A stretch of 64,000 nucleotides of DNA. It comes from Rutstroemia sp. NJR-2017a BVV2 (Eukaryota; Ascomycota; Leotiomycetes; Helotiales; Rutstroemiaceae). The first letter of the stretch is position 1. Each line of letters opens with the position of its first letter. The translations under genes were made by a program, and so were the position numbers. Positions 1 through 10,496 of this stretch are shown here, in pieces. Below the pieces are notes generated by a model. The model did not search any database. It saw only the letters and a program-made list of their open reading frames with translations, and was not told the origin of the DNA. The stretch spans positions 1 to 64,000 of the forward strand of contig NJPS01000043.1 in NCBI GenBank assembly GCA_002946415.1, written 5' to 3'.

Positions 1-53
1 CCACTTGGCCCTATTATAGATAATTAATATTTCATAAGATAACCACCCCTATC

Positions 54-1376
54 CTATCTACCACTTTTCTCGTTGTCAATCTCCTGTCTCAAATCTGCCA
101 GAACCTGCTCCCTAGATCTAAGATGCGCTTCTAATCCATCGACCTGTTCCTTGACCGTAGCAACCTCGTCCGCAACTCCTTTCAAGCTTGCACCAACCTT
201 ACTTCTTCCTTCGCCAGTCTCCAAGTCACGCAGTTCTCTCCTCTTGTAGTCCAGCAATTGCTCCAATTCGCGTTTCACCAAAGCTGGCGTGGTATCCCGA
301 CGTCCACCAGATCTTGCCGCAGATGCGGCTTCGACCTTGTCAATTTTGGCTTCTAGCTCAGCGAGTTGTTTCTTAAGTCGCACTTCCTCCCAATCTTCCG
401 TTGTTTTCGTGCTTGAGAAATCTGTGCCCGTAGGTTTGTAGCTGCTCTTTCCGCCCAAACCAATCCGGCTCAGATATGTGTCCCCGAATTTCGCTTTGCG
501 GCCTGTGCTTGTCTCTTCACCTCCTGTGGAGCCCCATCGTTGCGCTGGGGAGGCCACTCGTTGATTGTCTATTTGATAATCGATTTGGTTTCGCTCGAAA
601 CTTGCTCGGAGTGATGGTGGAACTGTTCTAGGAATGCGATATCCTTCGTGACGACCGTTAAGTATGTGCAGGAAGGCTAGACACGCGTCCTTGGAAATGG
701 CGGAGGAAGCAGATGGATTGATGAGGTTCCAGGCTGATCGTATATCTGTGTCGGGAACATCAAGTGAGGAGTACAGTGTGTCTAAAGACTCGACTATTGA
801 GATGTTAGAACAAAATCGTGATCATATGTTAATGTATATCTTACAAGTGATGTCTCCTCTCCCATCCCTATTCGCAGAGTAGATCTCCTCGTATTTGGCC
901 TTATCCGACGGACTCATGTACCAATCGAACCCATCCTTCAATCCTGGGGTATCGTCATCATCTTCTACGCGCTCGAATTGTACTTGTCTGCCAGTGATTG
1001 CTCGACTTGCTTGAACCAGATGTGCCTTCGATTCCGGAACGAGCCAGTCGGGGAGTGCTGGTGGTACATCTGCATATTCCTAGGACAGTAAGCATTGATC
1101 TGCATGAGCGCAGGCTTAAAACGAGAATAAACATACTCCATTGACAAGATCAAAGATCAATCTCATAGCCACACAGAATTCTTCGAAATCCAAATTCCCA
1201 TCATTATCTACATCCGCCAAATCCCATATTCGCTCTAGCTGTTCGTCGCGAAGCTGACTGTTCTTCAATATGGGTGCTGCTTGCGCACCAGTGAGGTGAG
1301 TACCGCCATTCGACAGAGATGCAAAGATCTCCCAATATTTCTCAATTTCGCCCTGTTCGATACGTTTGTTGGACAT
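54..1376 (-). CDS. end3: Actin cytoskeleton-regulatory complex protein End3
   Basis: Three exons: 1376-1137, 1079-845 and 793-54, giving 404 residues, a usual End3 length. The introns (57 and 51 nt) are GT-AG. The N-terminal EH domain (about residues 1-100) contains a canonical EF-hand loop, [13 protein letters not shown]. Exons 2 and 3 carry the second EH-like region with the [17 protein letters not shown] block, and the C-terminus is a coiled coil (about 290-400) rich in E, K and R. In yeast End3 acts with Pan1 and Sla1 in early endocytosis and cortical actin patch assembly; I infer the same role here. The start is the ATG opening MSNKRIEQ. The gene is divergent from the phosphatase-like gene across about 470 bp. 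Confidence 0.93.
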
Positions 1377-1846
1377 TTTGATTGTGGATTGGAAACGGAG
1401 CTGGGGAAACACGGAGTTAATCTGACGTCGGAGCACAAGCCACACTGGGAAGCCACATCCACGGATTAATTGCTGATGGGCAGTACGGGATGCTCCTGCT
1501 GCACCCCAGATTCGATAATTCTACTTGCCTACGCACGTTTACACACTAGGTACAGTGACGATTGACGACTGAGAACCAAGCAGCGAGTCTAGACATAACT
1601 AGAATGGCCTCTCAACCTTATCCAAGAACTTCATGAATTCGATCAACAACTTCGAATCTGCATTCTAGGCCTCTGGTAAACCACCGCGGACGCTTTACCT
1701 CGCCCCATTTTCTTTACGTACAACTTACCAGCGCCCTGAGCAGCTTGATCAGTTTCACCAACGCATCTTCAACTCCGATCTGAGGGTCAAACGAGGGGTT
1801 ATAGCTTCTTCGAAAGACTCTCAGACGCTTGAGATCATCTTCCGCA
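1377..1846. promoter_or_regulatory. Divergent intergenic region, end3 / phosphatase-like gene
   Basis: About 470 bp between two divergently transcribed starts. It must hold both promoters. I see no convincing TATA box, repeat or extra reading frame. Confidence 0.45.
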
Positions 1847-2814
1847 ATGCAAACTTCAACTTCTAACTCGATCTTTAGCACAGTGCCGCACGGTGCTACA
1901 CCCACCGGCGCGTTTTCTCGAAGGGCAAGTCTCATCCATAGATGAATGGGCAGCAGATGAACTAACTGATGTTGTAGCCTCCATCGCCACCTCACATTCA
2001 TATACCGCCGGTACACGGCTACGGTGCGCACATTGTTCTCTCGGAATATCGCGGGCATGGCGACAAGCAAGATGAACAAGAAATACTCAAGGCGATTACT
2101 CGAGGACAACACGTATCCGTGGAAAGGTCTGAATGGAAATATGAGATGCGACGCAAATTCCAGCCAGTACTATCTTTCCTCTACCTAGGACCCTCATCTG
2201 CAGCGAGGGATATCGATTCCCTACGAAAGGAAGGAATCACAATGCTTCTAGTGATTAGAGACACCATGACAGCACAGGCAAGAATATTAAGCGGCGCAAA
2301 AGTAGCAGAACAGTTGGGGGTCGAAGCCGGCGCTATTGATGTTAGTGGAAATATGGAACTCATCGCAGCCTTCCCGCGAGCCATAAGTTCGATAAACGAC
2401 CATCTTATTGGGGTATTTCGACAGCGAAATCCGCAAGGGATATCTAACGGCACGGATGTGTTAGAGGGGCCTATACCAAAGGTTCTTGTCTTCTGCGAGT
2501 CTGGAAATGAAAGATCTGCTGCTGTGGTTGTTGCCTACATTATGGCTACTTACGAATTGGGTTTAGTCGAAGCTATTCAATATGTGCAAAACCAACGCTT
2601 TTGTGTTGCCTTCGACGATGAAATGAAGCATACATTGTTGAACTACCATCAACTTCTGGAGGCGAAGAGAAGCGTTTCCGAAGCGCGGCAAGCTACTCCA
2701 GTTGCAATTAAGTCCAAAAGACGACATGACGACGAGGAAACAGACATAGACATGGACCATCAGGACGACATTGATAGGTTTGTTGGACGTTCCAAATTTG
2801 CTCCCTTTCAATGA
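1847..2814 (+). CDS. Dual-specificity phosphatase-like protein (FMI2/STYX type)
   Basis: The main exon is 1978-2814. It carries a phosphatase-fold domain with an FCESGNERSA signature. The Cys-x5-Arg loop is kept, but the His that normally precedes the catalytic Cys is Phe. The C-terminus has a basic KSKRRHDDEE stretch, a possible nuclear signal. The frame is closed just upstream, so an upstream exon is needed. The best fit is exon 1 at 1847-1924, which opens MQTSTSNS, joined by a 53-nt GC-AG intron (donor GGGCAAGT, branch CTAACTGA, acceptor TTGTAG) in exact frame. The product is then about 304 residues. Fungal relatives are annotated as protein-tyrosine-phosphatase-like proteins; catalytic activity is uncertain. 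The main exon is secure and the first exon is inference. Confidence 0.75.
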
Positions 2815-3828
2815 CGCATATTGCAATGCTCTGTTTATACCGGAATGAGAATGGATGAATTGGTGGTTTAGTTTGTTGTTTACAGCGTCGGCGTATATCT
2901 GGAAGCTTTTCACATGGTGCATATTTCCTCGCGGGTCGGCGTTAGTTAATACCCATTAGCATTACAAGAGGTATAATTCCTAGATGTATAAATGTTTGAG
3001 CGGCATTTGTCGGATATAGGAAAGAGGTTGAGGTTATCAGTAGGTAGATAGAGAAACGGACGGTTCACATAGATTCCACGATAGCAGAGAGAACTTCGCA
3101 AAACATGAACTGCTCATGAACTCGGCCACCAAGTTGGGTTGATTTGACAGTACTTGGAAGAGCGTATATGAAAGATCAAGTACCAGGACTATTCGAGCTT
3201 TAGAGAAGGAATACTTCCGTTGTTAGAAGGACGGCAGCACGATCTAGAGCTCATCTACTCCGCCCGCCCCCCCTGTCCTCCCTATAGAACTGCCAGAAAC
3301 ATAACAAAAATCTCAGGTAACAATTTCAAATCACAGACGTTTTGTAAAACAGGAGTCGATGACTCCAAGGAGGTCTGTTATTTGTCCAACAGATAATCCT
3401 TGAATGTGACAGTGCGTTAAAGTTCTCTGGCAGGGAATTTGTAGCATCAAAGCTTGTTCGAGAAACAGACCCTAAGAGCTTGTGAATCAAAGCGTTACTC
3501 GTCCGACTTTGACCTCAAAAACCTCAACAGTCATAGAGTTGTAAAACCTACGATGTTACACTTTGTTTCATGTTTCGAAGTTCGTCACATGATGGTAACA
3601 AAAATGGAAACGCCACTGTGGGCAGCGAAACAGCTGAAATCAAGGTACCCGACCGTGCCGAAACGCTACTTAGCTTGATGAGAAATCAGCAAAAACGCCG
3701 CATTCCTTCTTTCCAACCACTCTTTTCCGCTTCAATATGATGCCAAGATTCTGAAGTAAGCTGTCAGAAGTTTTCCAGGAGACTCACGAATATATCGATG
3801 ACAGTTGGATATCGCCAACTTTGAATCC
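2815..3828. other. Intergenic region
   Basis: About 1 kb. It holds the 3' flank of the phosphatase-like gene and the 5' flank of atg22. Only short, unconvincing open frames; nothing recognised. Confidence 0.6.
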
Positions 3829-5736
3829 ATGGAAGATGGAGGTAGAGGGCTGCGGAGCCCCCGCTACCCAGCTGAGGATACGAGTCCAACAACGGAAAGA
3901 GAGCTGAGAGGGTTCTTTTGCTATGGACTTGCTGCTGAGGTGTTTGCAGTATGTGCAGTTGGTATGTAATAGCTCTAATACACTATGCGGAAAGATTAAG
4001 AACTCACAACGACATCAGGGTCTTTTTTACCGGTTACATTGGAGCAGCTAGCACGTGAGCAGGGAGTTCTTTTCACGGACAAGACAACTTCTTGTACGGC
4101 TAAGAATGTTACGCAGGCTGCGAATGCTACTGCCAATGCCTTGCTGAAGAGAGCAGGAGAGCCAGATACTCACCAGTGTATCGTAAATATATTCGGCGCG
4201 GAATTAACGACAGCAAGTTTTGCTATGTATACATTTTCCTTTGCTGTATTCATGCAGGCTTTGGCACTGGTATCTGTGAGCTCAGTTGCTGATCATGGTA
4301 TGTTCTTGATTTTTCCCTCGTGGTTTGCATACTGATAATCTCCAGGTAACTGGCGCAAGAAGCTCCTTGCAGGATTTGGCTTCACAGGCTCAGTGTCCGC
4401 CATGTTGTTTCTGCTAGTCGTTCCGCAGATATTCATTGTTGGATCACTGTTGACAGTAATATGTGTTGTGTGTCTCGGTTGCTCCTTCGTCATCCTCAAT
4501 TCATACTTGCCGTTGCTTGTTTTGAATCATCCAACAGTTGCGGGCGCTGGTACTCATTCCAATGGAGCTTCTTCTTCTATTGCGCTCGAACCGCTTTCTC
4601 CCAACAATGGACAAGGAGAATCTGGGGATGCATTCCGCAAACGTCCTTTTCGAAAGCTAGATGTAGACTCTAAAGCAGACTCAACAGATCTTCAACTGTC
4701 CACCAGAATTTCTGCCAAAGGTGTAGGGATTGGCTACATGGCCGCAGTCTCTGTGCAGGTCATTTGCATCATTATACTATACGTCATGAATAAAGTAAAT
4801 ATGCCATCGACGATTCCTCTACGGACAGTTCTATTCTTCGTCGGCTCATGGTGGCTCACTTTCACCATTCCATCGATTATGTGGTTACGCGACAGGCCTG
4901 GGCCACCACTTCCCACAGCGGTCTATGAAGGAGGTGCGAGCATCCGCACATGCTTATCATACACAGCTTTTGCTTGGAAGTCGTTGTGGAAGACTGTAAA
5001 AGTAGCTGTCAAGCTCCGCCAAGTGCTCCTCTTTCTAGTCGCCTGGTTCCTTCTCTCAGACGCAGTAGCCACCATTTCCGCTACTGCGATTCTGTTCGCC
5101 CGGACAGAGTTGCAGATGGGGACGGTTTCGGTGGCTATATTGTCTATTGTAGCTACCGCCTCAGGAATAGCAGGCGCTACGGTATGGCCTATCCTAGCGA
5201 AGAAGTTTTCGCTCAAGACGAATCAAGTCATCGTCTGTTGCCTGCTGCTTCTGGAGCTCGTTCCTCTCTATGGACTTCTCGGGTATCTTCCTTTCGTTCG
5301 AGCTTGGGGTGTGGGTGGTCTGCAGCGACCTTTCGAGATATATCCGTTGGGTATAGTGCATGGTGTAGTTATGGGAGGTCTGTCGTCATATTGTAGATCT
5401 TTCTACGGTCGGTTGATTCCACCCGGCAGCGAAGCTGCATTCTACGCACTGTTTGCAATTACCGACAAGGGAAGCTCAGCAGTGGGTCCGGCTATTGTGG
5501 GAAGGATTGTTGATGCTACAGGGCAGATTCGACCTGCTTTTGGGTTTCTTGCAGTGTTGATTGCTCTTCCTATTCCGATGATTTGGATGGTAGACGTTAA
5601 TAAGGGACAGGAGGATGCTATTCGAATGGCTGGGTTGATGAAAACGACCGATGACGGACATGAAGATTTCGAGTTATCTGATGACGAGTCGTCTGATGGC
5701 CATGAAGCTGAGGGACTGATGAGGAACCATGAATAG
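3829..5736 (+). CDS. atg22: Autophagy-related protein 22, vacuolar amino-acid effluxer
   Basis: Three exons: 3829-3961, 4019-4297 and 4346-5736, giving 600 residues. The introns (57 and 48 nt) are GTATGT...CAG. The N-terminal [11 protein letters not shown] then RELRGFF block, followed by [19 protein letters not shown], is diagnostic of fungal Atg22. Many hydrophobic segments follow (about 10-12 membrane spans, MFS-like fold), and the C-terminus is acidic ([14 protein letters not shown]). Yeast Atg22 exports leucine and other amino acids from the vacuole after autophagic breakdown; the same role is inferred here. Filamentous fungi often have more than one Atg22 paralog and I cannot tell which this is. 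The start ATG opens [14 protein letters not shown]. Confidence 0.93.
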
Positions 5737-6095
5737 AGTAAGTGACTATATATGTATGTATAGATCTGGGAGACCGATGTTCAGTATGATTTTAATGACA
5801 GACTAAAGTTGGAACTTTGACATAGTAAGTGATTGTGCAAGTCTTCCGCGCACATTAAACTCTTCTATGACCGATTTCTATATGAGGCTCCTGCAAATAG
5901 CTTAGCGGCATAATCCCGGGTTTCTATCTCGGGTACGTAAGCTGTCAGCAGGCTGCATACCCGCTATTTTCTGATTGGACAATTCGGTGTGGTCAGTGCA
6001 TATCACGACCGTAAGCATTCGGCTCCTTTAAATTTCTAGTCGATTCTCAAACGTCTGGTCAGCACATTGCATTTTTTTCTCAGATCATTTCCGCG
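5737..6095. other. Intergenic region
   Basis: About 360 bp between atg22 and the bZIP gene. It contains an imperfect CCCGGG/CTCGGG hairpin near 5916-5935. I checked it as a possible tRNA and it has no B box or acceptor stem. Confidence 0.45.
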
Positions 6096-7068
6096 ATGTT
6101 TTTGGTTTTACCCTTCGGCCCAGTGGCCCCTCCGAAAGAATCTACTCAGACTTTCAATGAAAATGTTGTTCCAGACGTAACATCGGTTGAGATTCAGCCA
6201 ATGCCGCAGAGCGTTGAGGCTAAAACACTCGCCGAAGACTGGACAGGAACTACCAGCGCCGCGGTGCGGAGAAAATTGCAGAACCGATTGAATCAGCGTG
6301 CTTCAAGTTTGTCTCCTATGGTCTAAATGCTTGATATCCGTCGTTATTGGTCAATGCTTATATATTGCTCTAGGGAGACGCAGACGACTAGCTCAGATTG
6401 CCGAACCATCCACACGCGAGACAGGGATCCGCATATTAGAGCCCTCAAAGAGACCCCAATTGACGGAAGATATATGTTCTGATAGCTTTAACCAAAAGCG
6501 GATGCTCTCCGCTCGCTCATTCAGCACCTATGTTCCCACGGATGGTATCTCCCAAGATTCATACCTACTTACATTGCTCCACTTCAACGTATATCGTGCT
6601 CTAACTTCCAACGTCCATCTGCTGAAGTTAGAGGTCTCAAATATGAATCTTGATGATCTTATCTCTCCATTCAATGACCTGAGTCTTAATTCAGACGATT
6701 CGCCTTCCGTCACTTTGGATCTGCCACCGTCACTCCAGCCAACCGAACTGCAGAAGACCATCACACATCATCCCGAGATCGATATTTTCCCGTTTCCACA
6801 ATGTAGAGATAATTTTCTCACAGCCATCTCGACTGGGCAAGAATGGGATGATATAGAATTCTGTCGTGATATCTTCTATGGAGTTGAAGGTGGAGACGGC
6901 AGGACAGGATTGATTGTGTGGGGCGAATCATGGGATCCAAGCAGTTGGGAAGTTGAAGAACAATTCGCCAAGAAATGGGCGTGGCTATTGAAAGGCTGCG
7001 ATGATCTATTTGCGACTACAAACAAATGGAGGGCGAAGAGGCAAGAGAGCCTCATTGCTTGGAAGTAG
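6096..7068 (+). CDS. bZIP transcription factor with DUF3425 domain
   Basis: Two exons, 6096-6306 and 6374-7068, giving 301 residues. The 67-nt intron (GTTTGT...CTCTAG) splits the basic region. After splicing it reads RRKLQNRLNQRASRRRRRLA, the form typical of DUF3425 bZIPs, where Tyr is more usual than Ser after NQRA. The C-terminal half carries the DUF3425 signature: HHPEIDIFPFPQCRDN, then WGESWDPSSWEVEEQF and KKWAWLLKGC. This implies a nuclear DNA-binding regulator. It lies about 1.2 kb from the RpiB/TIM-like pair and could regulate it, but only proximity suggests that. The start is the first in-frame ATG; a further upstream exon cannot be excluded. Confidence 0.85.
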
Positions 7069-8246
7069 ATACCGCCATACATATCTTGCCAGTGGTGCAC
7101 TGCGAACGTGCTCGTCTGGCAGGAACGGTCATGTACTGAATCATTGCAACGGGCGATTGACTAGCTGGTGCTGCTTTGTGCTTTCGAGATTAGATGGACG
7201 AAAAGATCATGCCGCCCATTTAAATCACCAGATTTCACATCACGCAACTTCTGTCTGACGACGAACATTTACTATTCAATAAAGCAAGGATCCCGATTCT
7301 GAATGTTACCCCATTCTTTACATGATAAGCTATTTCGAAGACCGCTCCTCGGAAGCTCTATCACCATAACTTTCACCTTATCGAGGCCACCTGGAAAAAC
7401 TGATGCAATACTGGCTGGAGTTTTCGCCCCACCACTGTACGCAGTCTTGTTCGAATTGAGATCAATATTTTGCTTGAGGAATTCAACGGCCTGGTTTAGG
7501 ATGCCTCTTGCGAGACAGACTTAGGTTACCAACGAATCCTTTGGGGCGAGGAAAAGACTCGGCACAGCTGGCATCACGTTCCAGCTGTGAAGAGCCGGAC
7601 GCGCTGACTTGGAACCACCTTTTTGGTTTGTCGAGTACGACTTCTTTCTCTACAACCAGTCAAGTGTAAGCGCCACTATGCGATTTTAAGACTCCAAGTT
7701 CAACCAACAGTGTCTACTTCTATCACCACATCCTCCGTGACTGGTCAGATCACAAGTGTCTAGAAAACTCAAAACTCTAAGGGGTGCTATGAAAGTCGGA
7801 CATTCTAAACTCTTGTTGCACGAAATGATGTACCCTCACAAGGAGCGTCGGACTCTCACGCCATGACTTGACTATGATTGTGTTTAACTCTTTATGGGGC
7901 GAACTAGGAGCCAGTTCAGAGACTTGCTTGTTCAAGCAGGCTTCGAAGTCGTCACGTTTTGTTTTACTAAAGAAAATCATACGAATGATATTTTTGAGAG
8001 GTTTTTGAGGGAGTAGTAGTATTCTTTGTGGGTTCTTTCGCTTCAGTGGGAGATATAGTTAGGGGTAATAAATTGGTATTTGCATTGAGAATAGTAACGG
8101 GGTAATCATATCAAAACAATTCATATGCTCAAAACAGCACCATTCTCTTCACGTAATTTCTCTTGAAATTCCCCACACTCAATTCGCCAAATCATAATCA
8201 TTAATCGCCTTAACCTTCGGCGCCGAGCTCGATTCCTACACCTCAG
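7069..8246. other. Intergenic region
   Basis: About 1.2 kb between the bZIP gene and the RpiB-like gene. Apart from the possible minus-strand fragment at 7272-7520, I recognise nothing. Confidence 0.5.
7272..7520 (-). pseudogene. Possible gene fragment, unassigned
   Basis: A minus-strand frame of about 82 codons, bounded by stops and without a usable ATG. Its composition looks protein-like (for example GGAKTPASIASVFPGGLDKV). No family was recognised. It may be a remnant of a decayed gene, an exon of an unmodelled gene, or chance. Confidence 0.2.
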
Positions 8247-8807
8247 TCAGCACATACCCTCACCACACCCCTCAACCACTCCACTCACCGGATCAAAAGT
8301 ATACCCCAACCACTCCCTCGTCAGCCTCCTCGCCAACTCCAATCCTATAACCCTCTGTCCCAAACACAGCACCTGCGCATCATTACTCAACACCGCTCTC
8401 TCAACACTAAAACTATCATGCGCAGTCACAGCCCTCACACCCGTTACCTTGTTTGCAGAAATCGCGACCCCGAGACCAGTCCCGCAGATCAGGAGCGCGC
8501 GGTCGGCTTTGCCGGCTGCGATCAGCTTGGCGGCGTCGACGGCGAAGTGTGGGTATGCGGTTTTGTCGCCGGGGGAGTGTGGCCCGACGTCGTGGACGGA
8601 GAGGACGCGCGGGTCTTGGGAGAGGTCGGAGGTTAGGGCCGCTTTGTAGTCGTAGCCGGCTGGAGAGGGAGAGAGAGAGGTGTTAGTTATTTGGGGTATC
8701 AAGGGGGTGGTGAGGGTGGAGGGCTTGCCGTCGTCGCCACCGACTACTATTCTTAGACCTTGGCTGTCTGAGCTATGGCCATCTGAAGATGTAGAAGAAG
8801 GAGGCAT
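8247..8807 (-). CDS. RpiB/LacAB-family sugar-phosphate isomerase
   Basis: Two exons, 8807-8729 and 8659-8247, give 163 residues. The 69-nt intron begins with GC rather than GT (GACG|GCAAGC ... CTAAC ... CTCCAG). Its length is a multiple of three with no stop, so unspliced reading gives a deceptive 186-residue frame. Splicing restores the family motif [13 protein letters not shown]. Cys85 in ICGTGLG and His107 in TAHDS match the RpiB catalytic Cys and His. The [11 protein letters not shown] block is also family-typical. RpiB-type enzymes interconvert aldose and ketose phosphates. The divergent TIM-like neighbour suggests a tetrose-phosphate (erythritol/erythrulose) role, as for Yarrowia EYI2. 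The assignment to the fold is strong; the substrate is inference. Confidence 0.87.
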   Translation of the reverse strand: MPPSSTSSDGHSSDSQGLRIVVGGDDGKPSTLTTPLIPQITNTSLSPSPAGYDYKAALTSDLSQDPRVLSVHDVGPHSPGDKTAYPHFAVDAAKLIAAGKADRALLICGTGLGVAISANKVTGVRAVTAHDSFSVERAVLSNDAQVLCLGQRVIGLELARRLTREWLGYTFDPVSGVVEGCGEGMC

Positions 8808-9327
8808 TATGAGAGACGTTAGGAGAAGTGGAGATCAAAATTGCCAATATGCGGGGTAGCGAATAAATCTGGGGTGCAGTAAGGGATGAGATTGTGATGA
8901 TGCAAGCACTTTGATGGAATCGAAAAAGTTGAAGTCAAGAACAGAACTTTCAACAAGTAGAAGCAAAAAGTGAGAATGACAGCAATTAGCACTTACGCAA
9001 TTATTATATATAGATCATATTACCCGGATAACTTACAGGTTTTGTAGATCAAGTATGAGGAGGTGGTTATTTCCCCGCAATGAACCGTCTGTTTGCGCCG
9101 GATGACTCGATTAGGAAATCCCGGACGTCGGCAAGTTCACAAGTGGGAGGGGAAAGTAGCCTGGAACATGAGAGCATTTACCAGCAAATCCCAGTCGTCT
9201 GTTATTGATATTGTTGCATCAAAAATCCAATTGTAACTGAAAACCCGGATAATTGGTTCTCCTTTCTTCTTCAGCGCTGCTCCGTCCTGCATCTCGGATT
9301 CTTCATCCGATCCCTCTCAACAACGTC
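8808..9327. promoter_or_regulatory. Divergent promoter, RpiB-like / TIM-like pair
   Basis: About 520 bp separate two head-to-head start codons. The spacing and the related chemistry of the products suggest shared control. I see no clear binding-site palindrome. A sequence ttattatatatag near 9001 is TATA-like. Confidence 0.5.
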
Positions 9328-10074
9328 ATGGCTCAAAAACCCCACAAACGAACAGTGGGAGTTTCCCTCAAGATGTACTTTGATCTCGAAAAGACCTCAA
9401 AGTACATCGCGGACTGCGCAGCCCTGGCACCACACGCCCTATCACGCAACGTAGATATCTTCCTCATTCCGGACTTTCTCTCCCTCACTGCCGCAAGCAC
9501 AATCCTCCGCTTTGAAGCACCGACTGTCAAACTCGGTGCGCAGGACTGCTTCTGGGAAGACAGCGGTGCGTATACGGGGGAAGTATCGCCTGCTGTGCTG
9601 AGACAGATTGGGTGTTCGCTGGTGGAGCTGGGACATGCGGAGAGGAGGAGGTTGTTTGGGGAGACGGATGAGATTGTGGCGAAGAAGGCAAGGGCTGTGT
9701 TGAGGAATGGGATGATTCCGTTGGTGTGTATTGGGGAGAAGACGAGGGGGAGTGTTGAGGTGGCGGTGGAGGAGTGTAGAGGGCAGGTGGTCTCTATTTT
9801 GGAGGTGCTGGGGAAGGATGAGGAGGTGATTTTTGCTTATGAGCCGGTGTGGGCGATTGGACAAGCAGAACCAGCGGAGGCTGGGTATGTGGTGAATGTA
9901 GTGAAGGGACTGAGAGGATTATGTGAGGGAAGAGAAGTACGGTTTCTGTATGGAGGGTCGGCTGGACCTGGGACGTTTGAGAAGATGAAAGATGGGGTTG
10001 ATGGATTGTTCTTGGGGAGATTTGGACATGATGTGAAGAATTTTCGAGAAGTTATCAGCGAGGTAGCGAGCTGA
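9328..10074 (+). CDS. Triosephosphate-isomerase-like protein, possible erythrulose-phosphate isomerase
   Basis: A single exon of 248 residues, the normal TIM length. The start is the ATG opening MAQKPHKRTVGVSLKM. The frame stays open 25 codons upstream but without an ATG. The catalytic residues are Lys15 (SLKMY), His103 (ELGHAERR) and Glu172 (AYEPVWAIG). The phosphate loop LYGGSAGPGT is present. It departs from glycolytic TIM in having SLKMY where most have NWKMN, so it is likely a paralog of the housekeeping enzyme. Yarrowia EYI1 (L-erythrulose-1-phosphate isomerase) is a TIM relative that works with the RpiB-like EYI2; the divergent arrangement here supports that analogy. Fold: certain. Substrate: inferred. 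Confidence 0.88.
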   Translation: MAQKPHKRTVGVSLKMYFDLEKTSKYIADCAALAPHALSRNVDIFLIPDFLSLTAASTILRFEAPTVKLGAQDCFWEDSGAYTGEVSPAVLRQIGCSLVELGHAERRRLFGETDEIVAKKARAVLRNGMIPLVCIGEKTRGSVEVAVEECRGQVVSILEVLGKDEEVIFAYEPVWAIGQAEPAEAGYVVNVVKGLRGLCEGREVRFLYGGSAGPGTFEKMKDGVDGLFLGRFGHDVKNFREVISEVAS

Positions 10075-10496
10075 AAAAATAGGGATATATTTCCCATTGA
10101 AGTGCTTCGGGAAGAAGACATTGATATGAGAGCCTTGTCTTTGCGAGCTGTCCAGATCTGGTACAACCTCAAAGACTATTTATGTAGTGTACTATAGAGT
10201 CTATTCCGGTGCTGACGCACTATTCTTGCATTGGGAAACACTTCAAGGTGCAGGAGCGTTCTTTCCTGCTTAGCGTTTCGGTTGTCTCTTGCTCACGATG
10301 GTTCCTTCCAGAGTACTTCAAATCCACCGAGCCAACTACCTCACCACTACAGACATGTTTATCACTTTGCCATTTGTTTTTTTTACTTCAACAACTTCAT
10401 CATTAAGTCCTCGAACTCGACCTCATCTTTTTGGAATTAAAACGAGTCATATACACATAACTAATTTTATCAGATATCCATTTTATAACCGACATC
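10075..10496. other. Intergenic region
   Basis: About 420 bp between the TIM-like gene and the oxidoreductase. It is pyrimidine-rich on the plus strand toward the downstream start, as in many fungal promoters. No other feature seen. Confidence 0.45.

Noticed and set aside
3454..3678. 74-codon plus-strand frame in the gap before atg22
   Set aside because: Low-complexity-free but featureless; no splice partners, no family, poor start context.
5900..5990. tRNA-like hairpin
   Set aside because: It has a GC-rich stem but no A or B box and no acceptor stem.
8247..8807. Intronless 186-residue RpiB-like protein
   Set aside because: It would insert 23 Pro/Thr/Ser-rich residues in the conserved N-terminal loop. 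A branch site and acceptor mark the insert as an intron.
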